Source: Deltaproteobacteria bacterium
GTDB lineage: Bacteria; Desulfobacterota; Desulfomonilia; UBA1062
Reading direction: 5' to 3'
Length of the DNA stretch: 64,000 bases
Assembly (NCBI GenBank): GCA_018433085.1
Contig: JAHDRW010000028.1
Location: 130,804-194,803, forward strand
Shown here: one piece after another, positions 42,397-52,345 of the stretch
Layout: each line of letters opens with the position of its first letter
Position numbering within the stretch: position 1 is the first letter of the stretch
Position numbers and translations under genes: made by a program
Notes under the pieces: generated by a model
What the model was told of the DNA's origin: nothing
Seen by the model: the letters and a program-made list of their open reading frames with translations, nothing else
The model's database searches: none

Positions 42397-45306
42397 ATGG
42401 AAGAGGGCATCAGGGTGTTCATCGATCGGATCATCCGGTACCGGTGGGTGTTCCTTGTCCTGTTTCTCGCCGTCACCGTCGGCATGGTCTCCGTGAGCAG
42501 GGACCTCAAGATCAACAACGACTACGAAACCTGGCTGCCCAGCGAAGACAAGGTCGGCGACCTGCTGCGCACGGTTGACCGCGTGTTTTCCAACGGTTCG
42601 CTCATATTCATCGTTCTCGATTTCACGGATCAGGGCGTGTTTACCCCGGAATCGCTGGATATCCTCGATCACCTCACCCAAACCCTGGAAGGCATGAAGG
42701 AGCTTTTCCAGGTGAGCAGTCTCACCAATATCATGGACATCAGGCGGACCGAGGACGGTGTCGAGGTTTCCGACCTGATTCCGGGCATGCGCCCGGAATC
42801 TGCCGAGGATCTGGCAAGACTCCGGAACTATGTGCTCTCCAAAGAGATGTATCGCGACTCGCTGGTCTCGAGCGATGCCGGTTATGCCCTCGTGGCCCTG
42901 AGCATCGAGAGCGAATACGACGAGATCGAGGTCACGGGCCGGGTCCTGAAGCTGGTAGAGGAGGAGCTGGGAGAGAGAAGCTTCCATGCAGGCGGAGACG
43001 TGGTCATCGCCTACTATATGGACCACTACATGAAGCAGGATATCATGCTCCTGGTGCCGGTCATCTTCATCGGCATGGTGGGGGTGCTCTCCTACGGCCT
43101 GCGCCGGATTTCGGGGGTGGTCCTGGCCCTGGCCGTGGTGTTCGTCGCCATTATCTGGACCGTGGGGTTCAAGTCCCTGCTGAGCTATCCCTTCAATATC
43201 CTGTCGCCCGCGGTGGTGGTGCTCCTGATGGCAGTGGGGTCGGACTATGCCGTGCACATGTACAACCACTACATCAAACAGGGGGACATCCGCGTCTCGT
43301 CCAGGGAAATCACCCTTCCCATCCTTATGAGCGCGATGACCACCGTGGCCGGGCTCGCAACCTTCGGGGTGACCAAGATCGAGGTGCTCAGGAATTTCGG
43401 GCTCGAGCTGGCCTTCGGGCTCGCATCCGCCTGTATGCTCTCCATCGTGCTCGTGACCATCGGTATTGTCATGACCAGGGACAGGCCCATGCCCAGGGCC
43501 GCAGGCGCGGAGAAGATCAGTCATTTTTTCAACAGGGTCATGGCCTCGGTGGGGGGATGGGTTCACGGGCATACCGGGCTCATCCTTCTCGTTGCCGCGA
43601 TTCTTCTGGTCGTGATGGGCCTTGGCATTTTCCGCATCAGCACCAGCTTCGATTTCGTGGAAATTCTGCCCAAAGACAGCCCGCCCAGGAGCAGCTCCCG
43701 GGTGCTGGAAGAGCACTTCAACGGCATGTACCGGGTGACGGTGTACGCTCAAGGGGATATGGAAGATCCCAGAATCATGGCCGCCATGGGCTACATCGAG
43801 AACCGCCTGCGGGCGGACGATCTCCTGGGCGGTTTCCTCTCCATGCACGATCTCATCGCCGAGGAAAACTGGCTCATGAACGGCGTGTTCTCCGTGCCCG
43901 AGAGCAGGGAAGGGGTGGCGAACCTGTGGTTCATGCTCGAAGGACAGGACATTCTCAAGACCTTCATCTCCCCCGACCGAAGGCAGGGCCTGGTGAACTC
44001 CATCATGAGGGAGCACGATACCGCGTGCATGAAGGACATGGCCGCCCGCATCCAGGAGTTTCTCGACACCCGTGTCTCGCCCGAGGTCGTGGAGGTGGAT
44101 CCCCTGCGTCTTGGGCAACAGGCGCGCAACGACCTGGAGGGAATCAGGCTGTCTCACGCTGCCAGCCAGCTGGTCTGGCTCGCCCGGGGGTATGACCGGA
44201 CGAACAGCCACGACCCCGAGCTGTTCCTGCCGCTCCTGGCACAGGCAAGGCACGATCTCGACGCAACCGTGAACATGGGGCCTGTCTGGGTGGAGGTGCA
44301 GAGGTATCTCGAAGAGGAAACCGTGGAGATTTTGCCCGAAGATCTCATCGCGTCCCTGATGAGGGATCTGAAGGTGCGCTGGGGAGAGCCGGACCGGAGC
44401 GCCTGCGTGGAGCACATGGCCGGGAAGATTCTCCAGAGCGGAACCATGAGCGGGGATGACTGCCGGATCACGGCCCTGGGCTTGATGAACAGGGCCGAGA
44501 GCTCGTTCAGGATCGAAAAGGCGTCCACCCTCATGGAGGGCATCCGTGAGCGGGTGCCGGTCGGACTGGCGCATCACCAGGATTTTCTGAAAAGAGCACA
44601 CGGCGTGCTGTGGGAGCTTCTGGCCCCCAGGCCCGTGCTCTTTTCGCGCGAGGTGGAGAACATCGCGGGCATCGAGGATGCGGTCATCGGATCCTCGCCG
44701 GTGATGATCGACCAGACCGGGGCACACGCCATGTTCAACAGGTTCGACAAGCTCCTGTACCAGAGCCAGATTCAAAGCCTGTTTCTCGCATCCCTCATCG
44801 TGCTCTTCATGATCTCGCTCAGCCAGCGGTCGTTCAGACGGGGAATCATCTCGCTCATCTCGGTGCTCGTGCCCCTGGAGTTCGTGCTGGGATTCATGGG
44901 CTGGACCGGAATTCCCCTGGACTTCGGGACCGTGCTGTGCAGTGCGCTGATCGTCGGGCTCGGGGTGGACGGGTCCATCCATTTTCTCCACTACCATCAC
45001 GTCCAGTTCAAAAAGGGCTTCAGGGGCAGGGAATCGCTGCAGTCCACTCTGAGCCACGTGGGTAGGGCCGTGATCACGGCCAACGCCACCTCGCTGCTGG
45101 GATTCATCGTGCTCACCTTTTCCCGAACCACGGAGCTGAGAAACTTCGCCATCATCAACGGCATGGCCATCTTCCTGGTAACGCTCTCGGTGCTGATGCT
45201 CCTGCCTGCGCTGGCCACGCTGATCCATCTGGAGGACAGAACCTGGAAGATATCGCTCCCGGTAGAGGAGAGACAGTTGTTCGACAATATTTTTGAAGAG
45301 AGATAG
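42397..45306 (+). CDS. RND superfamily (MMPL-type) exporter
   Basis: The 969-residue protein has a two-fold RND layout: a first helix near 15-35, a periplasmic loop, and a six-helix block with GSDYAVHMYNHY. A second, larger periplasmic loop follows, then a final block with GLGVDGSIHFLHYHH. The acidic residues in these motifs are the proton-relay type. Relatives move hydrophobic or lipid molecules such as hopanoids or lipoproteins from the inner membrane. The second loop is longer than usual. The next two genes encode a periplasmic LolA-like carrier and an outer-membrane protein, which suggests a lipid route to the outer membrane. GGGGAGG sits 1 base before the start, unusually close. Confidence 0.92.
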   Translation: MEEGIRVFIDRIIRYRWVFLVLFLAVTVGMVSVSRDLKINNDYETWLPSEDKVGDLLRTVDRVFSNGSLIFIVLDFTDQGVFTPESLDILDHLTQTLEGMKELFQVSSLTNIMDIRRTEDGVEVSDLIPGMRPESAEDLARLRNYVLSKEMYRDSLVSSDAGYALVALSIESEYDEIEVTGRVLKLVEEELGERSFHAGGDVVIAYYMDHYMKQDIMLLVPVIFIGMVGVLSYGLRRISGVVLALAVVFVAIIWTVGFKSLLSYPFNILSPAVVVLLMAVGSDYAVHMYNHYIKQGDIRVSSREITLPILMSAMTTVAGLATFGVTKIEVLRNFGLELAFGLASACMLSIVLVTIGIVMTRDRPMPRAAGAEKISHFFNRVMASVGGWVHGHTGLILLVAAILLVVMGLGIFRISTSFDFVEILPKDSPPRSSSRVLEEHFNGMYRVTVYAQGDMEDPRIMAAMGYIENRLRADDLLGGFLSMHDLIAEENWLMNGVFSVPESREGVANLWFMLEGQDILKTFISPDRRQGLVNSIMREHDTACMKDMAARIQEFLDTRVSPEVVEVDPLRLGQQARNDLEGIRLSHAASQLVWLARGYDRTNSHDPELFLPLLAQARHDLDATVNMGPVWVEVQRYLEEETVEILPEDLIASLMRDLKVRWGEPDRSACVEHMAGKILQSGTMSGDDCRITALGLMNRAESSFRIEKASTLMEGIRERVPVGLAHHQDFLKRAHGVLWELLAPRPVLFSREVENIAGIEDAVIGSSPVMIDQTGAHAMFNRFDKLLYQSQIQSLFLASLIVLFMISLSQRSFRRGIISLISVLVPLEFVLGFMGWTGIPLDFGTVLCSALIVGLGVDGSIHFLHYHHVQFKKGFRGRESLQSTLSHVGRAVITANATSLLGFIVLTFSRTTELRNFAIINGMAIFLVTLSVLMLLPALATLIHLEDRTWKISLPVEERQLFDNIFEER

Positions 45307-45320
45307 AGGAGGGATATATC

Positions 45321-46091
45321 ATGAGAAAATCCATACCGGCCCTGCTGCTGGCCGCTTTTGTCTGCCTGGTCTGTGGGTCCTCTCCCGCAGAGGCGCTGAC
45401 CGGCGATGAGGTGCTCCTCAAGGTGGACGAGGTGCTGTCCGCTTCGAAAAACTCGGTTGCCAGGGCCACCATGACCCTGATCGACTCGAACGGACGGGAA
45501 AAGACGCGTACCCTTCAGATATGGAACAAGCACTATAAGGACAGGGACGACTGGTCCATCCTGAAGTTCGTCTCGCCCGCGGAGATCCGCAACCTGGGTT
45601 TCCTGAGCCTTGCGGACGATCAGATGTATCTCTATCTCCCCGCCTTCGATCGCACCCGACGCATCGCGTCGCATGCGCGAAAAGAGAGCTTCGCCGGCTC
45701 CGACCTCTCCAACGACGACCTGAGCACCGGGAAATACGCCGACCATTACACTGCCGATATCACGGAGGAAACCGCGGAAGAGTATGTTCTCGAGCTCACG
45801 CGCAAGCCCGGGTCCGACCGGATCTACCCACGGGTGACGGCCCGGGTGGACAGGGAGCATTTCTATCCCGTCAGGATGGATCTCTTCGACGACCAGAAGA
45901 GGCTCTGGAAGACCAACACCATCACCAACGAAAAGATCCAGGGGTACTGGACGCCCAAAAAGATCGAGATGAAGGACGTGCAGAAGAACCATCAGACCGT
46001 CATGGAGATATCCGAGATCACCTATGACGCCGATCTGGACGACAACGTCTTTTCCAAGCGGTATCTCAAGAGAAACGTGCGGGATGAGTAG
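45321..46091 (+). CDS. Outer-membrane lipoprotein-sorting (LolA-like) periplasmic protein
   Basis: The 256-residue protein has a signal peptide ending SPAEA-L near residue 26 and a LolA/LolB-like beta fold (VARATMTLIDSNGREKTRTLQIW, then KFVSPAEIRNLGFLSL and MYLYLPAFDRTRRIAS). This family is regularly found next to RND exporters of the MMPL type and is thought to carry a lipid through the periplasm. The start has GAGGAGGG upstream. It lies 14 bases after the exporter gene. Confidence 0.88.
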   Translation: MRKSIPALLLAAFVCLVCGSSPAEALTGDEVLLKVDEVLSASKNSVARATMTLIDSNGREKTRTLQIWNKHYKDRDDWSILKFVSPAEIRNLGFLSLADDQMYLYLPAFDRTRRIASHARKESFAGSDLSNDDLSTGKYADHYTADITEETAEEYVLELTRKPGSDRIYPRVTARVDREHFYPVRMDLFDDQKRLWKTNTITNEKIQGYWTPKKIEMKDVQKNHQTVMEISEITYDADLDDNVFSKRYLKRNVRDE

Positions 46092-46092
46092 G

Positions 46093-47580
46093 ATGACGCG
46101 ACATATCCTCTGCCTGCTGCTGGTCATCCCGGTTCTGTGCGCGGGGACGTGTCCGGTAGCCCGTGCCCAGGCCGACGTGGTGCTGAGCGGGACCGTCAGG
46201 CTCTTCAGCTCGTTTTACACCGAAGACGGCAAGGACGACGCCCTCGCCCCCCACGATGCGGGCGATTACGCGCTCACAAGGAGCGAACTGCGAGTGGGAC
46301 TGAGCGGATATGTCTCCGACAGCGTGAGCTTCCGGTCCAGTGTGTATTTCGTCTCGCTCGCCAGGGACGACTTCGACGGCCTCCGTGACCTGGAGACCTC
46401 TTCGGGCTATTCCTCCGCGGTCCACGAGCAGGATGTCTATGTGCGCGAGGCGTTCTTCACGATACAGGATTTCCTCGCGGAGGGAATGGACCTCTCGGCC
46501 GGACGCCAGCGGGTGAGGTGGGGCACCTCGGATGAATATAACGTGGTGGACAACCTCAACCCGGTGGATTACCGCAACCTCCTGTCCTTCGACCCGGACT
46601 ACCAGGCGGAGCACCTGACCATGGACGGGCTCAACCTTGAGTACCACCTCCCCTTCGAGTTCGACCTCAAGCTCCAGGCGGTGTATTTCTTCTCCTTCAA
46701 GCCGTCCACCCTGCCGGTGGGTTTCACCGACCAGAGCCGGGCCGTTCTGCAGTCCAGGCTGGACGCCCTGACCGAGGGCTACGGCTTCCCCGGCGGAGAC
46801 GTGGACCTGGTGGTGCGCGACATCCCCGACTACCGGGTGTCCAAAGGGCCTGCGGGATTGAGGATGAGCGGTGTCGCGTGGAACTTCGACTGGGGCCTGA
46901 GCTATTATCGCGGCTACCAGAGCCTGCCCCTGATCTCCCGGCTGGAGACGGACATCACCACGGAGGCCGGCGGGCTCACCGCGTATTATGACTTTCCGAG
47001 GCTCGACGTGGCCGGGTTCGATCTCTCCGGCGAGTTCTCGTCCATAGGCGTCTGGGCCGAGTTCGGGGCCTACTTCCCCGAAGACCGGGACGTTCTCGTC
47101 GCCACCACCCTCATGTCGACCCCGAACGTCCAGGCATTCCCCCTGCTGGAAGACCCCTACTACAAATACACCCTGGGCTTCGACTACACCTTCGGCATCG
47201 GCAGCGGCCTCTACTGGAACACCCAGTTCAATCACGGCTATTACGACGAGTTCGACTACACCTCCGAGGCCGACACCTTTCTGGGTCTGGGCGGTCCCGG
47301 CTTTACCGGAGGACTGGGCGACTACTATATCTCCCGCTTGGAATATTCCTTTTTCAACGACACCCTCACCATAACCCTGGACGGCCTGTTGGAGGTCGCG
47401 CGATACGAGAAACTCTCGAACAACACGGCCACGGTATTCAAGCCCGATATCGAATACAAACCCTACGACAACGCATCCCTGGAGCTGGGCTACGTGATGA
47501 TCACCGGGGCGGAAGGGACCAAGTACGGCAGCTTCGAGGACCACGACGTGATCTATGCGCTCTTGAAGGCGTACTTCTGA
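46093..47580 (+). CDS. DUF1302-type outer-membrane protein
   Basis: I prefer the ATG at 46093, giving 495 residues and a clean signal peptide; an ATG at 46084 overlapping the LolA-like stop is possible. The mature protein is made of alternating amphipathic strands with many aromatic and acidic residues and ends in an aromatic (LLKAYF), as outer-membrane barrels do. Inner landmarks are GRQRVRWGTSDEYNVVDNLN and VKPDIEYKPYDNASLELGY-like strands near the end. It completes the exporter-carrier-outer-membrane set. Confidence 0.82.
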   Translation: MTRHILCLLLVIPVLCAGTCPVARAQADVVLSGTVRLFSSFYTEDGKDDALAPHDAGDYALTRSELRVGLSGYVSDSVSFRSSVYFVSLARDDFDGLRDLETSSGYSSAVHEQDVYVREAFFTIQDFLAEGMDLSAGRQRVRWGTSDEYNVVDNLNPVDYRNLLSFDPDYQAEHLTMDGLNLEYHLPFEFDLKLQAVYFFSFKPSTLPVGFTDQSRAVLQSRLDALTEGYGFPGGDVDLVVRDIPDYRVSKGPAGLRMSGVAWNFDWGLSYYRGYQSLPLISRLETDITTEAGGLTAYYDFPRLDVAGFDLSGEFSSIGVWAEFGAYFPEDRDVLVATTLMSTPNVQAFPLLEDPYYKYTLGFDYTFGIGSGLYWNTQFNHGYYDEFDYTSEADTFLGLGGPGFTGGLGDYYISRLEYSFFNDTLTITLDGLLEVARYEKLSNNTATVFKPDIEYKPYDNASLELGYVMITGAEGTKYGSFEDHDVIYALLKAYF

Positions 47581-48103
47581 AGCCCTGCATCCCCGATGGC
47601 GTCATAGGTGAAAGATTTTTCCACGGTCCGCTCCGGAAACCCCTCGAATACACGGATTGCCACGCCCTGAGAACAAAAGGGACAAGGGGGCACGGGGGGT
47701 GAACAGCCGGACCTGCAGGGAAGACTCCGGAAGGGAACGAGCCTGAAGATGGCGCCTGTATCGGGTGAAGCATGCCCCGGCAGGTCAAGATCGCCCGTTT
47801 CCCTCTCCGCCTTTCCATGCGACTTGGCTGCCGGCCAGAGATTTCACCCAGGGCGTTCCAGGACCTGCCCTTTATCCCTCAAACCGATGAGTCTGCCTCC
47901 GTTGTGGAGGCAGGCACCGGGTATTCCCGGGCAGAGAGCTGAAATATGATGCTGCCCCGGAAAGATAGCGAGGGCAGGGGGCTGAAATGTGAACCCGTCC
48001 CCGAAAGAGAGCGGCTATTGATGAAATGGTGGTTGTTTTCGTATAAGGATGAATCCCTGAAGGCGTGGTCCCGGAAGGAAGGAACGGAGGAGGGCTTGAT
48101 GCA
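47581..48103. other. Intergenic region upstream of a channel relic
   Basis: This 523-bp stretch has no open frame with gene-like composition, ribosome site or known domain. It is probably decayed sequence together with the channel pseudogene that follows. Confidence 0.45.
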
Positions 48104-48404
48104 ATGAAAGGGTCGCATGCCGCAACAATGGCGGGATTAAGGCAGAAACTCTACCGGATCATATTCGAATCCGATATCCCCGCGGGGAAGCGGTTCGACG
48201 AGATGCTCATCGCGATCATCCTCCCTGATAATGGTGGTGGGCTACAGCATCATCGCCGTGCCCACCGGAATCGTGACCGTGGAGATGTCCGATGTCTTCG
48301 GGCGGAGGAGATCGACGACCGGATGCCCGGAGTGCTCGTCTCAAGGGCATGAGAAGGACGCGAAATACTGCAAGTACTGTGGAGCGAAGATAACCGGGAA
48401 ATAG
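48104..48404 (+). pseudogene. Voltage-gated ion-channel relic with internal deletion
   Basis: The first frame starts at ATG 48104 and gives an N-terminus typical of six-helix Kv-type channels (LRQKLYRIIFESDIPAGKRFD and LIAIIL, the beginning of helix 1). At about 48226 the sequence jumps to the end of helix 6 in another frame (LIMVVGYSIIAVPTGIVTVEM). A zinc-ribbon-like tail follows ([20 protein letters not shown]), ending at 48402-48404. The voltage sensor, helices 1-5 and the pore are missing, about 600 bp by family comparison, and the junction is out of frame, so the gene is dead. Confidence 0.75.
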
Positions 48405-48451
48405 CCTGTAGAGAAGGAAAAGCGGAGAGATCAGGGCCTGGAGGAACGAAC

Positions 48452-48910
48452 TTGAAGAAGACGGACAGCCGCGAGTTCTGGAAGACCACGCCTCTGGAGG
48501 AGATGAGCAGGGAGCAGTGGGAATCCCTGTGCGATGGGTGCGGCAGGTGCTGCGTGCGCAAGATCCTGTTCGAGGACACCGACGAGCTAGTCTACACGCG
48601 GGTGGCGTGCCGGTATCTGGATGTCCGGACCTGCAGGTGCACCGCATATGAAAGGAGGTCGTCCGTGAGCCCCGACTGCCTCGTCCTGACGCCCGCGAAT
48701 CTCCCTTCCTGCCTCCATCTGCTGCCCGATACCTGCGCCTACCGCCTTGTCGCTCAGGGCAGGGATCTTGCCCCCTGGCACCCGCTGGTCTCGGGCGATC
48801 CGGACACGATCCACCGGGCAGGCGTCTCCGTGCGGGGAAAGGTGCTGAACGAAGACGACATAGAGGGGGCAGATCTGGAGGAGCACATCATCGACTGGAT
48901 CCGGCACTAG
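48452..48910 (+). CDS. YcgN-family cysteine-cluster protein (UPF0260)
   Basis: A TTG start fits well with GGAGG 7 bases upstream. The 152-residue protein has the conserved pattern [20 protein letters not shown], then [22 protein letters not shown] and the terminal WHPLVSGD. These cysteines suggest a bound metal or Fe-S cluster, but the role of the family is not established. It stands alone, convergent with phoU. Confidence 0.9.
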   Translation: MKKTDSREFWKTTPLEEMSREQWESLCDGCGRCCVRKILFEDTDELVYTRVACRYLDVRTCRCTAYERRSSVSPDCLVLTPANLPSCLHLLPDTCAYRLVAQGRDLAPWHPLVSGDPDTIHRAGVSVRGKVLNEDDIEGADLEEHIIDWIRH

Positions 48911-48926
48911 TCGAGAGAGGCGCTGC

Positions 48927-49586
48927 CTACAAGGTATCCTTGTGGTGCTTGATCACCTTGCCCTTGACCATGTAGATCACGTCTTCGCAGATGTTTGTGC
49001 AGAGGTCCGCCACGCGTTCCAGGTTGCTGGATATCTTCATGAGGTGGAGCGAGCGCTCGATAGTGGTGGGGTCGGAGGTCATGAAGGTGATGAGCTCCCT
49101 GGCTATCTGGTTCCTCAGGCCGTCCACGATGCTGTCCCGCTCGCATACGCTTTTCGCCAGCTTGGCGTCTTCGTTCACGAACGAGGTGATGCTGTCTTCG
49201 ATCATGTCCTTCACCACCTCGGCCATGCGGGGGATGTCGATCAGCGGCTTGACCGCGGGCCGTTCGATGAGGAAGAGACTGCTCTCGCAGATGGTGACCG
49301 CGTGATCGCCGATCCGCTCCAGGGTCGAATTGATGTTGGAGACCATCATGATCGTGCGCAGGGGTTTTCCGGCAGGCTGGTGCTGGGCGATGGTCGCAAT
49401 GCACATCTCGTCGAGCGCGAGCTCGAAGTCGTTTGCCCGGGGCTCGTCCACGTTTATCACGCTGTTGAGGATTCCTGCGTCGGCCTCCAGCAGGCCCCGG
49501 ATGGCCTTCTCGATCATACCCTCCACGAGGGTGGCGTATTCCAGCAGCTTCTTCTTTATCCGGTTAATCTTGGCTTCTTCCAGCAT
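48927..49586 (-). CDS. phoU: Phosphate transport regulator
   Basis: The 219-residue helical protein has the two-repeat PhoU pattern, with metal-site-like IERIGDHAVTICES in the middle and LERVADLCTNICEDVIY at the end. PhoU links the Pst transporter to the PhoR kinase and keeps the regulon off when phosphate is plentiful. It is last in the leftward pst cluster, 196 bases after pstB. Confidence 0.95.
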   Translation of the reverse strand: MLEEAKINRIKKKLLEYATLVEGMIEKAIRGLLEADAGILNSVINVDEPRANDFELALDEMCIATIAQHQPAGKPLRTIMMVSNINSTLERIGDHAVTICESSLFLIERPAVKPLIDIPRMAEVVKDMIEDSITSFVNEDAKLAKSVCERDSIVDGLRNQIARELITFMTSDPTTIERSLHLMKISSNLERVADLCTNICEDVIYMVKGKVIKHHKDTL

Positions 49587-49782
49587 GGGTTTCTCCTACA
49601 GGGCCTTCTTCAAGAGGGCCCGGATGAATCCTCCTTCTAAAGTCCGCTTTTCAAGGATTTTGAAGGAAGGGTCACATTCCCCGCCGCTTGCGGCCTCAAC
49701 TGAGTCGAAGGGCTTGTCCTTCAAAGTTCCATGACATCGAATCATCGGGGCTTGCCTTTCTCTGCATATATTTCTCCATCGA

Positions 49783-50544
49783 TCACCCGAATTTGCCAGA
49801 GAGGTACTCTTCCGTCATCTTCTCTTTTGGCACGGTAAAGATTCTCTCGGTGTCGCCGTACTCGATGAGCTCACCCAGATACATGAAGGCGGTGAAGTCC
49901 GACACCCGGGCCGCCTGCTGCATGTTGTGCGTCACGATCACGATAGTGTATTCGTCCTTGAGCTCCAGTATGAGCTCCTCGATCTTCCGGGTCGAGATGG
50001 GGTCCAGGCTCGCTGCAGGCTCGTCGAACAGGATCACCTCGGGCTCAACCACCAGGCACCGCGCGATGCAGAGCCGCTGCTGCTGCCCGCCCGAGAGCAT
50101 GAGCGCGTTGTCGTGGAGACGGTCCTTCACCTCGTTATAGAGCGCCGCCTTTTTCAATGAATCGATGATCTTGTTCTCGATAAACTGCTTGTCCCGCACG
50201 CCGCCGATCGTGAGGCCGTAGGCGAGATTGTCGAAAATGCTCTTGGGAAAGGGGTTGGGCTTCTGAAATACCATGCCCACCCTGCGCCTGAGGCTCACGA
50301 CATCGGTTCTGGGATGGTAGATGTCGAAGCCGTCCAGGAGGATTTGCCCCTCGACCCTGGCCCCGGGGACGAGGTCGTTCATCCGGTTGAGCAGCCTGAT
50401 GAAGGTCGACTTCCCGCAGCCCGAAGGCCCGATGAGCGCGGTCACCCTCTTGCGGAGGATTTCGAGGCTGATGCTCTTCAGCGTCAGGGTGCTGCCGTAA
50501 TAAAAGTTGACATTGAGGGCGCTGATCTTCACGTCACGATCCAT
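49783..50544 (-). CDS. pstB: Phosphate ABC transporter ATP-binding protein
   Basis: I start at 50542-50544 with AAAGGAG upstream. The 253-residue ATPase has Walker [10 protein letters not shown], the signature [15 protein letters not shown], Walker [15 protein letters not shown] and the switch histidine in IVIVTHNM. It powers phosphate import with PstA and PstC. Its start overlaps the pstA end by 11 bases. Confidence 0.97.
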   Translation of the reverse strand: MDRDVKISALNVNFYYGSTLTLKSISLEILRKRVTALIGPSGCGKSTFIRLLNRMNDLVPGARVEGQILLDGFDIYHPRTDVVSLRRRVGMVFQKPNPFPKSIFDNLAYGLTIGGVRDKQFIENKIIDSLKKAALYNEVKDRLHDNALMLSGGQQQRLCIARCLVVEPEVILFDEPAASLDPISTRKIEELILELKDEYTIVIVTHNMQQAARVSDFTAFMYLGELIEYGDTERIFTVPKEKMTEEYLSGKFG

Positions 50545-51445
50545 AGACTCTCCTTTGCCTCTGTCTGAGGATGATGGCAAGGGCGGATACGGCGAGTACC
50601 AGACTCAGCAGGATCAACGAGCTCCCGTAGGCGATCAGTGTCTGCGACTCGGGGTGGGTGCCCTCGGTCATGAGTGCGTAGATGTGATAGGGCAGGGCCA
50701 TGACCTCGGAGAATATGGAGTCCGGATAGCCGCGGGTATAAAACGTCGCAGCCGTGAACAGGATGGCCGCGGTCTCTCCCGCGACCCGGCCTACGTTGAG
50801 GATGACCCCGGTGAGTATTCCCGGGAGCGAGGAGGGGAGAACCACCCGCGCGATGGTCTGCCAGTGTGTGGCACCCAGGGCCAGCGACGCCTCCTTGTAC
50901 GACTGGGGCACCGCCATGATGGCCTCCTGCGAGGCGGCTATGATCCCGGGCAGCGCCATGATGCCCAAGGTGAGGCTTCCCGAAAGGATGGATACCCCGA
51001 ACCCGAAGACCTTCACGAACACGGCGAAGCCGAAGAGACCGAACACGATGGACGGAATCCCGGCCAGGTTGGCGATGCTCAGGCGGATGATGTTCACCAG
51101 GATGGTCTTCGGGCTGTACTCGGTGAGATAGATGGCGCATGCCAGCCCCAGGGGCAGCGCGAAGGCGATGGCGCCCAGGGTGAGGTAGAAGGTCCCCACG
51201 ATGGCGGGGGCGACCCCTCCCTGCGTCATGGCCCTCCTGGGCACCGAGGTGAGGAATTCCCAGGAGATTGCCGGCGCTCCCCGGACAATGACAAAGTACA
51301 GGATCGTGCCCAGGAAAAAGAGCGCAAAGGCGATGCACGCGCCCAGGAAAAGGAACCCCATGGCCTGCGTGAGATCACTCGCCCTGACCGCCTGCCTGCG
51401 GCCCGCGGTGTACGGCCCGGTCTTCGAGGGTGTCTGCCGTGACAT
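50534..51445 (-). CDS. pstA: Phosphate ABC transporter permease
   Basis: The 303-residue protein has six membrane helices. The EAA loop is [26 protein letters not shown] and the PstA features are [15 protein letters not shown] and [12 protein letters not shown]. It forms the phosphate channel with PstC, which is encoded 15 bases upstream in the transcript. Confidence 0.96.
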   Translation of the reverse strand: MSRQTPSKTGPYTAGRRQAVRASDLTQAMGFLFLGACIAFALFFLGTILYFVIVRGAPAISWEFLTSVPRRAMTQGGVAPAIVGTFYLTLGAIAFALPLGLACAIYLTEYSPKTILVNIIRLSIANLAGIPSIVFGLFGFAVFVKVFGFGVSILSGSLTLGIMALPGIIAASQEAIMAVPQSYKEASLALGATHWQTIARVVLPSSLPGILTGVILNVGRVAGETAAILFTAATFYTRGYPDSIFSEVMALPYHIYALMTEGTHPESQTLIAYGSSLILLSLVLAVSALAIILRQRQRRVYGS

Positions 51446-51460
51446 ATGCCTGCGCGCCTC

Positions 51461-52345
51461 CTATCTTCCCAGGCCAAGCTTCAGCCGGAACCTTCTGCTG
51501 ATGATCTCGGCAACGATGTTGATCGCGAGCGTGATGAAAAAGAGGATCAGGCCGATGGTGAAGATCGCGCTGTAGTGGGCGCTCCCCATCACGGTCTCGC
51601 CCATCTCGGCTGCGATGGTGGCGGTCATGGGCCGCACCGGATCGAAGATCGAATCGGGGATCACCGCGGCCCCGCCCGCGACCATGAGCACGACCATGGT
51701 TTCTCCCACCGCCCTTCCTATACCTAAGATGATGGCGGTCGAGATGCCCGATCCGGCCGCCGGCACCACCACCCTGGTCAGTGTCTGCCACCGGTTGGCG
51801 CCCAGCGCCAGGGACGCCTCCCGGAAACTGCGGGGCACGAAGCTCAACGCATCTTCCGCGAGGCTCGCAACCGTGGGCGTGGCCATGATGCCCAGGATCA
51901 GCGATGCGGTGAAGGCATTGAGCCCGGTGGGTACGCCCAGGAGGTTCTGGATGAAGGGCGCCACGATGATCATGCCGAAGAAGCCGTAGATAATGGATGG
52001 TATCCCGGCCAGGATTTCGATCAGGGGTTTCAGGACGGCACGCTGCGAGGCCGAGGCCAGCTCGTGGAGAAACAGGGCCGTTCCCACCCCGATGGGAATG
52101 CATACCACCATGGCCCCGAGTGTGACCACGAACGAGGCCGTGATGAGCGGGAGCATCCCGAAGTCCGCGGGGTCGTACGTGGGATACCAGTACAGGCCGA
52201 ATACGGTATCGAAAAAATCGTGGCTGGCCAGGAAAGGAAACGACTCCCAGAACAGGGTCAGGACGATGCCTGTCAGAAACAGCAGAGAGGCAAAGGCGAG
52301 AATCGTGAATACCCATCTGTAGAGTGTTTCTCTGAACCGTCTCAT
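51461..52345 (-). CDS. pstC: Phosphate ABC transporter permease
   Basis: The ATG at 52343-52345 overlaps the pstS stop. The 294-residue protein has six helices, the EAA-loop [38 protein letters not shown] and GRAVGETMVVLMVAG. Together with PstA it forms the membrane pore. Confidence 0.96.
   Translation of the reverse strand: MRRFRETLYRWVFTILAFASLLFLTGIVLTLFWESFPFLASHDFFDTVFGLYWYPTYDPADFGMLPLITASFVVTLGAMVVCIPIGVGTALFLHELASASQRAVLKPLIEILAGIPSIIYGFFGMIIVAPFIQNLLGVPTGLNAFTASLILGIMATPTVASLAEDALSFVPRSFREASLALGANRWQTLTRVVVPAAGSGISTAIILGIGRAVGETMVVLMVAGGAAVIPDSIFDPVRPMTATIAAEMGETVMGSAHYSAIFTIGLILFFITLAINIVAEIISRRFRLKLGLGR

Noticed and set aside
42331-45228. 965-codon minus-strand frame opposite the RND exporter
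   Set aside because: Composition is histidine- and proline-rich, as expected of a shadow frame; the plus-strand frame has clear RND motifs and a start context.
46066-47544. 492-codon minus-strand frame opposite the outer-membrane protein
   Set aside because: Valine/glycine-rich shadow of the barrel gene; no ribosome site or domain.
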